DNA of 64,000 nucleotides from Allodiplogaster sudhausi (lineage: Eukaryota; Nematoda; Chromadorea; Rhabditida; Diplogasteridae). Shown piece after piece: positions 32,157 to 43,153 of the stretch (positions are counted from its first letter, which is position 1; each line of letters opens with the position of its first letter). Made by a program: the position numbers and the translations under genes. Under the pieces are notes generated by a model that was given only the letters and a program-made list of their open reading frames with translations, was not told the origin of the DNA and did no database searches. Location of the stretch: contig CALZFC010000015.1 of NCBI GenBank assembly GCA_945643635.1, forward strand, positions 477,001 to 541,000, given 5' to 3'.

Positions 32157-33458
32157 TTATTTATCCTCTGAATCAGAGGCCCAGTTTGGCACGAGTTCAG
32201 GGATTTCCCGAAGCAAAGCAGAATGAAAAAGTGAGCTTCAGTTCAACAGCGGTTCGATGGGCGCGGTTTTCGATAAGGGTGAAGACGCCTCTGTGCAAGT
32301 CGACTTAATCTGCGACGACAAGGCCGCGTGGCGAGTGCTCATAAATGACAGCGCTGCTAACACGAACTACCCGCCCATCACTGCTGCGACCTGCGCCATT
32401 GCACCCGTTCTTGCGACGGTCACGGTTAAAGGAGCTGTCCATGGAGATTACAATTTTGCTGATTTTTTTTCTATGAATACTATCCGGTCCAGCTAGAAAC
32501 ATCGCTAGGAAAAGTGAGAATGCGTCCTGAAGGGACAGTGAGGAGAAAAACCACATTTCCCCCACGCCGTACTGTAGAATTTAGGGAGTGACGCATCACC
32601 CCTTGCCTATTTTTACCGCATGCACACCCTCATTCAACCAGAAAGAAGGTGAAAACTAGGTGCCAAGCGGCAAGCCATGCTTGAGATTCGAGGGAAGAGA
32701 ACACAGGCAGAGAGAAAATGGCTCACAAAGTATAGTTTGTTGTGATGTATACTGTGCTAGCATACCGCCAAAGCTCTTCTGCAATATCAAGCGGGAATTC
32801 AAACGTTAGTTCTGCACAAGCGGCTTTTAAACTCCATAGATATGTAGTTCCTTTAAAAAACTACTCTCCTCGCAGCTTTAGTCTACAAATGAAAGAGGAT
32901 ACTGCAAAAAAAAACCAATGAGCACACAAGCTGCTGCAGGCAACATTAATATCCTAAAAAATGTCCTGAGAGCTTTTAAGCCTTGTCTCTGACAAAAAGT
33001 GCCATATGAAAGAAGAAACCTTGCTGTTGGGCTCTCTTCTTGGGAGGATTGAGAAAACAAATGAGACAACTGATATTATTTCCAGGCTCCCGCCGGCTCA
33101 TGCTTCTCTTGTGGCGAAGTCGACACGGAGCCAAAGACGATTTATGACATCGCATTCGATCGGGTAGAGCCGGGGGCCGATGAAAACGGCTGCAACACGC
33201 TGAAACTCGTCTGCAGCGGCCGTCACCCAACCATCGAGGTCTTGCTGGCATCAGGACGGAATGAACAGAAATGACATTCTCTCATAGATCAACAATGGTG
33301 GTGAGGGCGTCTTCCAAGACTTGTCTGCCAACTCCCTCTCGCTCCTTCTCAAGTGCGACTCCGGCAGCAACTGGCGCATCGTTGGGGACGACGGCGAAGT
33401 TCTGCCGGGAGTCTCAGTGTTCCAAGCCGTCTGCTCTGCCCTTCCGTTCCTTCCCTGA
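31816..33458 (+). CDS. Secreted protein with two C6 domains (first domain frame-broken)
   Basis: Exon 1 (31816-31884) encodes MHSAVLLASVGVFTLL..TLA, a signal peptide. Exon 2 (31940-32070) opens CSSCVPIDTS and ends DENGCALQTLVCSGG. These halves are in different frames (exon 131 bases, 2 mod 3; break near 31965-31985). Exon 3 (32242-32418) reads FNSGSMGAVFDKGED, VQVDLICDDKAAWRVLI and PPITAATCAI. A donor there (ACG/gtcacg) is in phase with 33086-33238 (APAGSCFSCGEVDTEP ... ADENGCNTLKLVCSG) and, after a 49-base intron, 33288-33458 (INNGGEGVF, LSLLLKCDSGSNWRIV, FQAVCSALPFLP, stop). The second domain is intact and shows all six cysteines of the C6 domain (PF01681). The alternative is two separate genes; no first exon was found for the second domain alone. 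Confidence 0.65.
32119..32162 (+). repeat. (TA)n microsatellite in C6-gene intron
   Basis: About 14 TA units followed by tatttatatattta. Confidence 0.9.
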
Positions 33459-33730
33459 GGTACAGCATTCAACTACTTTATTAAGAAGCGATCGAATATT
33501 TCTGTGTTTCTTCATGTTTCGTCAAACGTCTGCATATACTTTCCTCATTCCACCTATGGAACATCCATGGTTGTCCCCAAATATCGACTTTACCATAATC
33601 CTTAACCAGGCCCATATAATAATTAAATACTACGCAAATATATAACATATTTTGTGTTAACTTTTGTTTAAAAAAAGTGATGAAATCATATTTGCAGCCG
33701 TAAGAGGTCGTGACAACTTTGTTCGAGCGC

Positions 33731-33734
33731 TTAA
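33731..33734. other. Target-site duplication TTAA, left
   Basis: TTAA immediately precedes the terminal gacagcc; the same four bases follow the other end at 41837-41840. Confidence 0.75.
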
Positions 33735-34405
33735 GACAGCCTATCTGTAAGGGTCGAGCGGGGCGCAATACAGGGCTGCAATGGGAAATTTTTGATTTTT
33801 AAAATTGATGAAAATTTGATCATTTGTACTATTCGACATGCTCTTTAAAATGGTGAAATCGTGATTTCGAAAAAAAATTTTCTTTCGAGATAATAGCGAT
33901 TTACGCTTAAAATTCACATGCCCATATCTCAGTTATTTCTTAAGATTTTTGAAATCTCTTTTTTGTGTTTTATTGATCTTTGTATTCTCTTTAAAAAAGG
34001 TCGCGGTGACGTTTCGTGAAAACAACTTTTAAGCAGCAAAAATCGTATAAATAGATTTAAAAATATGGTTTTTCTGGTTTTTCAGACCAAGTAACCCCCG
34101 CGGGGAGGATAAGCTGTTCATAGAAAGAAAGCCCGTGAAATTTGCTACAATGCGATGTATCTTTAAAAGAATTCTAGGAGGACATATTTTTGGAATATGC
34201 ACTTAAGCAAATATACTCAACTTTAAAAGTACCGTGCAAGAGGTCCGGGTTCGAAGCCCGCTCGGGGCAAAGTTTTTGCAATGTTTTGTAAACTGCCAAA
34301 AAACATATTTTCGATCTAAAATTGATGTCTATTCGTCTCATAGCTCCATAAATTTGCATATGCTTTCCGTTTTCATTCTGATTTCACCAACTGAAAATTT
34401 CTTCA
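33735..34405 (+). repeat. Left TIR (671 bp) with tRNA-like T-arm
   Basis: Inverted copy at 41175-41836 with few differences. At about 34237-34266 it contains gaggtccgggttcgaagcc then cgctcggggca, resembling the variable loop, T-arm and 3' acceptor strand of a tRNA (B box ggttcgaa). Confidence 0.9.
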
Positions 34406-34599
34406 TAGTAAACTGCGCTCAGTTAACATGTTTATATATGTATATATATTTATCGACATCAAATAAATTAATGTAACGACACTTGGAAAGTCAATTTCAG
34501 TCGTTATTAAAAGCTTCCTGGATAGAAGTAATAAGTAAAAGACGAGGAAGCATTTAGAAATGACTTAAGCAAAATGGAGAAGTTGGGGAGGGAAAAAGA

Positions 34600-35165
34600 A
34601 GAGTAGACACTTGTAGCCTGACAATGAGCGAGCTGTTGCACATTGTGCCCTATATTGCGGATGGTCGAGGATCTGTGTAGGCGACGATGGGCATTGGATT
34701 GCGGGGCGCAAGTGCCCCTCGATAATTAGGGTAGTACTGCACCTATAGCAATCAACATTATCTAAATATGAAAATGAATAAATTCTAACCGGCACCACAA
34801 TGGTTTCGAGAGGGTGGACGCACAGTCCTCTGCTTTGAACGGTTGGCAGAGTGCCATCGAGGCGGCGGCCCAATCTTGTTTCAATTCTGGTCGCCTCCTG
34901 CGCTCTTATCTAAATTAATAGACCAATCATCATCATTTACTAGTGGATATACCTGATTCCTGGATACAGACGTATCGAGGAGCCATTGTTGACCCCAATG
35001 GGTGCCTCCTGGAAGCACTCGCCGTGCATGAAGAACGCCTACTGGCGATCGTCGGAGGGCGCTCTGAATAGCTTGCATCCCAGCATCGCCCGGTAGCAAT
35101 ACGTCGGGGCAGACATCAATGAGGAAGGCAAGTTGCGGCTGGTACGACATCTCTCTTCGGAAGCA
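34600..35165 (-). pseudogene. Broken minus-strand coding remnant inside the transposon
   Basis: Between 35165 and ~34935 one frame reads YCYRAMLGCKLFRAPSDDR, a TAG, then FFMHGECFQEAPIGVNNGSS and LYPG; a second frame is open over the same bases (SYQPQLAFLIDVCPDVL). Splice-like junctions lead to 34905-34792 (PELKQDWAAASMALCQPF ... LWC) and to ~34740-34640 (QYYPNYRGALAPRNPMPIV). The exon-like composition suggests a captured host gene fragment. Parent not identified. Confidence 0.35.
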
Positions 35166-35189
35166 CTCACACAGCGAAAATTTGTCTGA

Positions 35190-35985
35190 ATGACTGCCAG
35201 GGAGGAGACTTGTGTACTTGGAAGCGAAAGACCCCCTCCACTCTCTCTCTCTCTCTCTATCTCTCTAATGACTGAAAGGGAGGAGAGTTCGTGTTCTTGG
35301 AAGCGAAAGTTTATCTCTCTCTGTAACGACTGCCAGTGGGAGAGTTCGTGTTCTTGGAAGCGAAAGTTTATCTCTCTCTCTAACGACTGCCGGGCGGGAG
35401 GTTTCGTGTTCTTGGAAGTGACAATTTATCTCTCTCTGTAACGACTGCCAGCGGGGAGCGTTCGTGTTCTTGTCCTCGTCCGTCATAGTTGCCACGTCGA
35501 CCATAACAAAGTCGAACTCGTCATAGTCCTTTGAGTGCACTGGCATCTTACCGTCTCTGAAAATGGCTTTGAATGAGGCTATGAATTGACACAGCGAAAG
35601 CCTGAAAAAGTTCTATCTGAATGACTGGCAGGGAGGAGACTTTGTGTTCCTTGAAGCCAACGTTTCTCTCTCTCTCTCCCTAAATGCTGCCAGGGCGGAG
35701 ACTTCGTGTTCTTTGAAGCGAAAACTTCCCTCTCTCCCTAATGACTACCAGGCAGGAGGCTTCGTGTTCCTTGAACCGAAAGTTTCTATATCTCTACTGT
35801 AATTCCATGGGGGAGACTTCGTGTTCTATGAAGCCAGAGTTTCTCTCTCTCCCTAATGACTGCCAACGGGGAGCGTTCGTGTTCTTGGAAGCGAAAGTTT
35901 ATCTCTCTCTGTAACGACTGCCAGCGGGGAGCGTTCGTGTTCTTGGAAGCGAAAGTTTATCTCTCTCTGTAACGACTGCCAGAAA
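35190..35985 (+). repeat. Minisatellite, 58-base unit, ~12 copies, inside the transposon
   Basis: Units of the form taacgactgccagcgggg, agcgttcgtgttcttgg, aagcgaaagtttatctctctctg. Two adjacent copies at ~35865-35980 are identical; others are diverged or truncated. 58 is not a multiple of three, so it is unlikely to be coding. Confidence 0.85.
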
Positions 35986-36393
35986 AGATTATGTACATCC
36001 TTTACGGCAATGCATGTTAACACAATAAAATAATATGAATCATATGTCCACATGACAAAGACAACAGAAATAAAAAAAGACAAATGAAAGATACAGGGAA
36101 ATAATGTCATGGCGAGGAGTTAAAGTGCATTTCTTTCGCTGTCTCGCCGGTGTTCTTCTCCAAGCAGGCTCCCTGCGGAGCCAAAAAAAAATTCTGCCAT
36201 GAAATGCTTGAGCCCGCCCCCTTCTTCCCTGAATGCATTCGTTTGACATCTTTCTATCGCTAGCGAAGCTGGGCGGAAAAGGCTTGCCGGCAGCTCAGAA
36301 TATCATCATTTCCCGCAAAAAAAATTTTTATTACATAAGTTCTAAGTATTTTGATTTAATTGTTTAAACCATTCTACATTTTCTTGCAGAGTC

Positions 36394-39300
36394 ATGTTTG
36401 GCAGGAAACTGTCAAACTTTCGTCAAATTCTTTGTCTTATAACATGCATTCTCGCAACTTCTTATGCGGCGCCGAAGGGTCGGTACAAGCGCACTGGCGG
36501 TCTTGATGACATCACCAGACTCGATTCGGACACCTTAGAAGAACAGAGTCAACATCGGTGCTACTTCAGCATCAAACAGCAAACAAAGAAAGAAACAAAG
36601 GAGCGGCCAAGGTTTTCAACAGTTTCGACCAAGTGCGAAGGAAAGCTCACGAAGTAAGCAGTTCTTTACGAGCAAAAATTGCCTATCATGTTCTGCTTCA
36701 GGATGATTGAACTTCGTGACAGGGAATTTGACCAACTTTTCGGCACCTCGAATATGCTTGATCTCATATTAAGCCGTGGAGCTGGAGAGTTTGAATGGGA
36801 TTTCGAAAGCGAAGTGGAGGTTTATCAACGCAAGCTCTGAACTACAAGGCCGACTATACGATGGCAAAAACATAGGCTACATCATTTAGGTACAAGGAAT
36901 TGGACAGCGCATGATATGTGAGAGACATATCAGCGAACTGGCTACTGAATGGGACAACTCGGTCAAGTACTACCACTTCAAGCGAAGAAAGCCTACCATG
37001 AAGAAAACTTGTTCTCTACCTGTATCACATAAGAAAGGTCCGCTTTTTTTATCTTACATAATATAATTGCAATTCGTTGGATGAGCTAATGGCTTTTGAA
37101 ACCTATTTTCAGAAAAATCTTCCTGTGATATTGACATAAATTTAAAAAAAGAAGCTAGAATCTTGTGAATAATTTTAGCAAGCGAATCTTCAGTCACGGA
37201 AACGCTGCATTTTGTTGATGCAGACGACGCAAACGGTACATCCGAAAAATGAGAGACAGTCAAGTAATCATATGTCGTTATAGATGGTGCCGCCACATTG
37301 GCTAAAAGTGATGTTACAAGGGATGAGGCGCACGCTGTTCTAGACATAGAAGGAATTCTTTTACATCCTGGCCTTCGTAAGTTTATTATGTTATTATTGA
37401 ATGTCCACAAAAATAAAAAAAGGTAGCTTATTTCTCTTCCTTTACAGCTGTCTGTACGGCTCATAAGAACGTATTGAAAAAATACGCTGCTCAACATGCT
37501 GTGCAATCTGCTGGCTTCAAGTTTAATCCACCACTAATTAATAATCGCTTTGCGCAAACACAGATCGTCAACAAAGACCAACAAGATTTTCTGCCACTGT
37601 CTCAAGAAAACGATCCTTCATATTTTCCACCGACAGATGCGCCACCGATGAAACGCACACCTTCAATAGTCGATGTCACTGTGAAGAGAACGTTTCTCAG
37701 TTTCCTGGAGTCTTTAGGAATCAAGCATATGGAACGCCGCAAAGATTTCAAGGATCTCGAGGACAGGACACAACGTCAAAAGGCGCAGAACCTGCTAATG
37801 GCTTTTCAAACCGCATACAAAATTGTGGCTCCAGATTCTGTGTCAAAGCTCAAGGAAATGGTGGAATCGTCAAGCAACGAAGGTCTTTATGAAAGAAGGC
37901 GGAGCGACAAATACGAGTCATTATTGCAAAGCATCGTGGAGCAATATCATGCCACAACAACTCGGACTGAAAAACTTTACGTACTCTCAATGATTGCCCC
38001 GAAAATATCACTACAGGAAACCCAACGCTACATCCCAGGGTTATCCAAGTTTTTCTACACCAAAGCTAAGAAGATGGCCGCGCGTGGACGAGTCGAAGAA
38101 GTGAAAGAGAGGAAGCGTGAGCGATACGATGCCCACAGTGTCAATATGTTCATTGATTTCATAACCAGGTATGTATGTGTATTCCCAGGCTCTCCTATAC
38201 CAAACAAAGAGATATATTTCAGCTATAAGGTAACAACAACGTTGCCTTTTGGAACAAGATCTTCAAAGTTATCCGACGGCACAACTTTTGAATACCCTAA
38301 CACATTGCGCTTACAGTCCGCTACGGAAATTATAGCTCTTTTCCAAAGATAAGTTTTTTAAACCTGTTTATAACTGAAATAATGTTCAAGTTGTTCCTTT
38401 TTCTCTCTCAGGGAGATGCACGATAAAAACGAGCTCATATCTCTGAGCGAAGCATCAATGTACCGGATAATCAAAGTCTGTGGAGCGACTAAGAGAAAGG
38501 CACTTCAAGGCGTTGACTTCTTCGTCGCCGAGGCGATGGAAGTGTGTAAAACACTAAATGAAACATATTTTAATTAAAATTAATTTTATTTTCGGCTTTC
38601 GATAATTCCCTGCAAATTCTTGATGAACTTGTCGAAAGTAGTGCTATTGACGACTCCTGGCGCTCGACTCTAAGAAGAAGATTGTTGGAATCAAAACAGT
38701 ACTTAAGAACTGACTATAAGGCAAGCGGGAACACCTAATAGGAGTCAACTCATATTATGGGCATATTTGCAGGTGCATATCAGGCACGAATCTCGCGTTG
38801 CGGACCATTGTGTAAAGCATGGCCTAAGCGACCCAGTCGACGCCGCATTCTCTGAGGACTGCTCCGCTGATATTTCTTCAAAACACCACAGCCACGACAT
38901 GCTGTGCGACAGGTCATAGATTTTTTTTTAAATTATACAACACTATTTTGCACAAATAAAAGTTGTTTTCAGGTGCGAATCGCCGCAGTTAACGTTGGGT
39001 AACCTGCGCGAAACTGTTGCAAACCTGTATACAGCTGCTAATTTCGCTGCGCAGAAAGAAGGCGGACTTCTGAGAGAAGCGAAAGCACGGGACTTGGAAC
39101 TCAAGTTGAATGATATTTATCGAATCGAAGAGAACGTTGAAGAACTGAAGCGGCATCAGTTACGAACAACGGCGAGCGAAGCAGATCGGGATAGAATTGT
39201 GACGGAACTCCAAGAAAATCAAGCGCTCATAACTCTTGACTGGGCGATGAAACTCCTGCCAATGTTTGCTCGGGAAAAAACAACAGACTTCTTTGGAAAA

Positions 39301-41039
39301 CGAGGATTTTCCTGGCACGTGACTCATATACTTGCGCGGCGCAACGCAGAATATAAACAGCACTCCATGTACCACGTCCTCAACAGCGAAACACAGGTAG
39401 ACCATTGATGTTAAGATGTCAAATGTAGTGTTTTATTTTCTTTTTGAAACCTTAAATCGTAACCGATTTTGCAGGACACTATCGCCGTCACAGCCATTCT
39501 CAATCATACCCTGCAAATTTTACACAAAGGGGGGATAACATCTGTATTCTTGCGAAGCGACCAGGCAGGTGGGGAGAGTATAATGAAATAGACGAGTTGT
39601 ACATAAGATTTTGAGGCTGCTACAAATCGGCAGCAACTCTTGGCAGCATGAAAGAACTTTCACGGTCCTCTGGAGTCAAAATCGTCGGCTACTATTTCTC
39701 CGAGACTCAAGCTGGGAAAGGACCATGCGATCGGATGAGTGCATTGGCGAAGAGAAAATTGCGGAACTACGTTGATAGTGGAAAGGACGTAACCACTCCA
39801 AATGAAATTTTGGCAGGAATAACTCACGGAAAACCGCTACGTGCAGTCTCGGTTTACACGGGAAGCATTAGAAGAGGAGAAGCGTCTAAGGCCAAAATTG
39901 CCGGAATAAGGAAGTATAACACGTTCCTATTTGAAGAAACGGCACTTCGAGTTCATCGATATTCTACTATCGGTATCGGCAAAGAGATCGACTACTCATC
40001 TCTACAACACAATGAAGGAGAGTTCATCACCGATTCATCTGGAGGTTGCCTGGACACGACATCTGAACTATGCTGGTTGGGGAGAGAAGGCCAACCAATC
40101 CGAGGCGAGGTCACGCCGGACCATGGCCGTGATCGTAATGAAGAAATAGATGATGAGGCCTGCCGCGCTCCTGAAGATGCCGAATACACTCTCACGGGAA
40201 GTTGCCCTGAATATGGGTATCTTTACAGATGCCCAGAAGAAACCTGTGGAGCTGAATTCTTGCAAGCCCACAATCTCGAGAGACATCTCCTTTTTGGCAA
40301 ACATAGGGCAATTTCCGAGAGGCTGACTCTTCGGGATTATGTTCTGAAGCGGTACGGCATGTGTATCGAAGGAGAAAAGATTGAGCAGGCATATTCCGAA
40401 GTCGACGAGGCAATCGAGTCGCTAGCAGAAGTGACAGATAACGGGCTTCGTTTGCCACAAGGCTGGGCACTTCGCGAGCATAAGAAGGGCACTCGACTTC
40501 CACCCAGGTCTAAGACGTATGTGATCGAAGCGTTTAATGATGGCCTTCGTACGGGCACTAAACATGATCCTCGACAGCTGGAGAAGAAAATGCGCAAGGA
40601 AATCGACGCAGCTGGAAAATTACTCTTCTCACCGCCAGAACTTCTCAATTACCAGCAGATAGCAAGCATTTTCGGAAATCTTGCCTCGAAGAAGAGACAT
40701 GCAAATGTGCCCGACTTGGATCAATCAACAACTACAACGACACCGCAACCAACATCTGTGAACGTCTTAGACGAGCTTAATGAACTGTTCGATACGGAAG
40801 GTGATATCATTGAGGAGGCTCAATCGGAACCGCTTTTTGGGACTGACTTCGACGAATTTAGACAACTGATAGAGAATGACGTTGAGTACCCATCTGAGAA
40901 GGCAGATCCAAAAAGAAATCCCACAGCCACGCAAACGGAATCACCTGAGGAGCTCTCGAATGAAGACGTATTTGAGCCTGTAGACATGAGCGGGTCTGCC
41001 CAGACAGCACCCAGACGCGTCCACGATGAACTATTCTGA
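36394..41039 (+). CDS. Transposon-encoded protein with putative D-D-D catalytic core and C2H2 finger
   Basis: Thirteen exons join in frame: 36394-36653, 36702-36819, 36890-37037, 37179-37235, 37284-37376, 37448-38168, 38223-38348, 38412-38541, 38595-38720, 38773-38912, 38973-39396, 39475-39568, 39616-41039; 3861 bases, 1286 residues. Middle part: FIDFITS, TLPFGTRSSKLSDGT, ALQGVDFFVAEAM. Core: ALITLDWAMKLLP (D729), GKRGFSWHVTH, SVFLRSDQAGCYKS (D810) and SETQAGKGPCDRMSALAK (D851), with strand/helix settings like the acidic residues of RNase H-fold transposases. A C2H2 finger follows (Cys1018, Cys1023, His1036, His1042), then GWALREHKKGTRLPP ... YQQIASIFGNLASKKR and an acidic tail. It matches, from memory, a family of long uncharacterised proteins common in cnidarian and mollusc genomes. 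Splice oddities: donor after 38348 is AT, acceptor before 38595 is CG, donor after 38720 is GC. Catalytic role is inference. Confidence 0.75.
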
Positions 41040-41174
41040 CCATTAGTCATGATAATCCCTACATATTTGTTCATTGATGAGCCCCTCAAGAGACTTGAGA
41101 AATGCTTTGCACTTTCGAATCACGAAGCTAAAATGATTCTATAATTGTGCACCTTTGTTGGAATAAAAACATGT

Positions 41175-41836
41175 TGAAGAAATTTTCAGTTGGTGAAATC
41201 AGAATGAAAACGGAAAGCATATGCAAATTTATGGAGCTATGAGACGAATAGACATCAATTTTAGATCGAAAATATGTTTTTTGGCAGTTTACAAAACATT
41301 GCAAAAACTTTGCCCCGAGCGGGCTTCGAACCCGGACCTCTTGCACGGTACTTTTAAAGTTGAGTATATTTGCTTAAGTGCATATTCCAAAAATATGTCC
41401 TCCTAGAATTCTTTTAAAGATACATCGCATTGTAGCAAATTTCACGGGCTTTCTTTCTATGAACAGCTTATCCTCCCCGCGGGGGTTACTTGGTCTGAAA
41501 AACCAGAAAAACCATATTTTTAAATCTATTTATACGATTTTTGCTGCTTAAAAGTTGTTTTCACGAAACGTCACCGCGACCTTTTTTAAAGAGAATACAA
41601 AGATCTATAAAACACAAAAAAGAGATTTCAAAAATCTTAAGAAATAACTGAGATATGGGCATGTGAATTTTAAGCGTAAATCGCTATTATCTCGAAAGAA
41701 AATTTTTTTTTCGAAATCACGATTTCACCATTTTAAAGAGCATGTCGAATAGTACAAATGATCAAGTTTTCATCAATTTTAAAAATCAAAAATTTCCCAT
41801 TGCAGAGGGCAGATCGACCCTTACAGATAGGCTGTC
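41175..41836 (-). repeat. Right TIR (662 bp)
   Basis: Inverse of 33735-34405; the tRNA-like segment is retained at about 41309-41340. Confidence 0.9.
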
Positions 41837-41840
41837 TTAA
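41837..41840. other. Target-site duplication TTAA, right
   Basis: TTAA directly after the inverted terminus ggctgtc. Confidence 0.75.
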
Positions 41841-43153
41841 AATAGGTGGCCACCGACTCGTCAAGTCTTCATCCATTCATCGTTTCACCTATATGAAAAA
41901 CGCTGGGTATTTAAAATAAATAAGTTCCTGCATCTTGTTAATTTCCTGATTTCCAGCGAATGTCGCCAAGCAAATAGCATGCACAGGATTTTATTAAGAT
42001 TATTCAAAATCTACTAAACATACAAATTGGGAACACGTCAAGTGTTTCTCGGAATCTACAGGAAACTTTTTGACTCCAACAAGCACAGTAAACATTGCTT
42101 GATTGTTAACAAAAATGGCATTTTGAGCAGATTCAGGTAAAAAATATTATAAATGGGGCCAGATGAATAGTTCTCAGCATTTTTTACTCCAATTTTGTTT
42201 GTTTGTCATATCTTCAGATTTCTCGTCTTAGCTAATCTCATTCTCTTTTGAATTCTCATTAACCAATAGCATTAAAAAAAACAATCATTCGAACTTTTTT
42301 GGTGAGCGGAACCAGCAATCCTATTCTTTTTATGGCAATCGCCTTGCTATTCTAATAAATAAGTGTTTTAAGTAAAAAAAATTTCTAAACGAACTGTAAG
42401 CTTTTCTAAACGAACTGAAGGCTCGCAAAATCGGCTCAAGTCTTGCATGAGTACGAAAAAAATTTCTTACCAGATACTGGTCGTTCGGAGCCGTCAAGAA
42501 GTCGCCAAAAATTGCTATTAAATTTAATTAAAGTAAAATGGATTAAAGAAGGTTTTGGGAGAACTAATTCCTGAAAGAAAGAACCCGACTAAAGAAAACC
42601 GTATCTTATGAAACTAAGTTGCAAATGATACAATGTGTTTTTAATGAACATTCCGAAAAGGTCTCATAGACCCCCGAACGGAAGCTAAATAGACGATATA
42701 TCTAGTTGTACAGTTGTGCGATGAAATGATCCCTTCTCATCCCGGAAAGCAGAGCTACTAAAGTAATTAAGAGGTTGTGTGATATGGATAGGAATGAGCG
42801 TTGGAATAAAGACAATAGGCACAACATGCATATTCTCTTTCAAATATGAGCGGACTTACCGTCGGCGATTTTGGTGAATGCTTCTTAACCGGTTTTTCAA
42901 CTGAAATGAAATGGGGTCGCAGAAATGATCGAGTTATGTCAAATGCAAACTATGCGAGTGCCACTCACTGAATAACTCACTCGAGGAGTGGCAAACAACG
43001 AAGGTGCCTTTTCAAGAAATATCGCTTTTACAGAATTCATGCAGTCGCTTCAATCAAACTTTGCATTTCTCCTACGAATAGGCGTAGTCGAGAAATCGTT
43101 TCTCAATGCCAAGCATCTAGCAGAAACGAAGGAAACTTGATAAGTTGGCTGCC
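41841..43153. other. Spacer between transposon and next gene
   Basis: AT-rich. Two very short minus-strand exon-like pieces have good splice signals (about 42861-42901, EKPVKKHSPKSPT, and about 42476-42520, FGDFLTAPNDQYL) but their phases do not join, so no gene is called. Confidence 0.4.

Larger units (their letters stand above)
33735..41836 (+). mobile_element. 8.1-kb TIR transposon flanked by TTAA, with transposase-like gene
   Basis: Termini gacagcctatctgtaagggtc and its inverse define an element of 8102 bases with inverted repeats of ~671 and ~662 bases. TTAA occurs directly outside both ends (33731-33734, 41837-41840), the duplication type known for piggyBac, Kolobok and Sola3 elements. 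The right half encodes a 13-exon protein with a putative D-D-D triad. The left part holds a minisatellite and broken minus-strand coding sequence. No piggyBac DDE domain, THAP domain, polymerase B or retroviral-type integrase was seen, so the superfamily is unassigned. Confidence 0.85.

Noticed and set aside
34237..34266. Functional tRNA gene
   Set aside because: Only the T-arm and acceptor 3' part are present; no 5' acceptor strand, D-arm or anticodon arm can be formed upstream.
37113..37124. 12-base micro-exon in the transposon gene
   Set aside because: A single intron from 37038 to 37178 keeps the same phase and needs no micro-exon.
37054..37506. 150-residue minus-strand frame opposite the transposase gene
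   Set aside because: Shadow of the plus-strand exons and introns; no start context and its sequence is explained by the spliced plus-strand gene.
33735..41836. Maverick/Polinton interpretation because of the long TIRs
   Set aside because: No protein-primed DNA polymerase, packaging ATPase or capsid gene is present; the element is 8 kb with one gene, and the flanks are TTAA rather than a 6-bp duplication.
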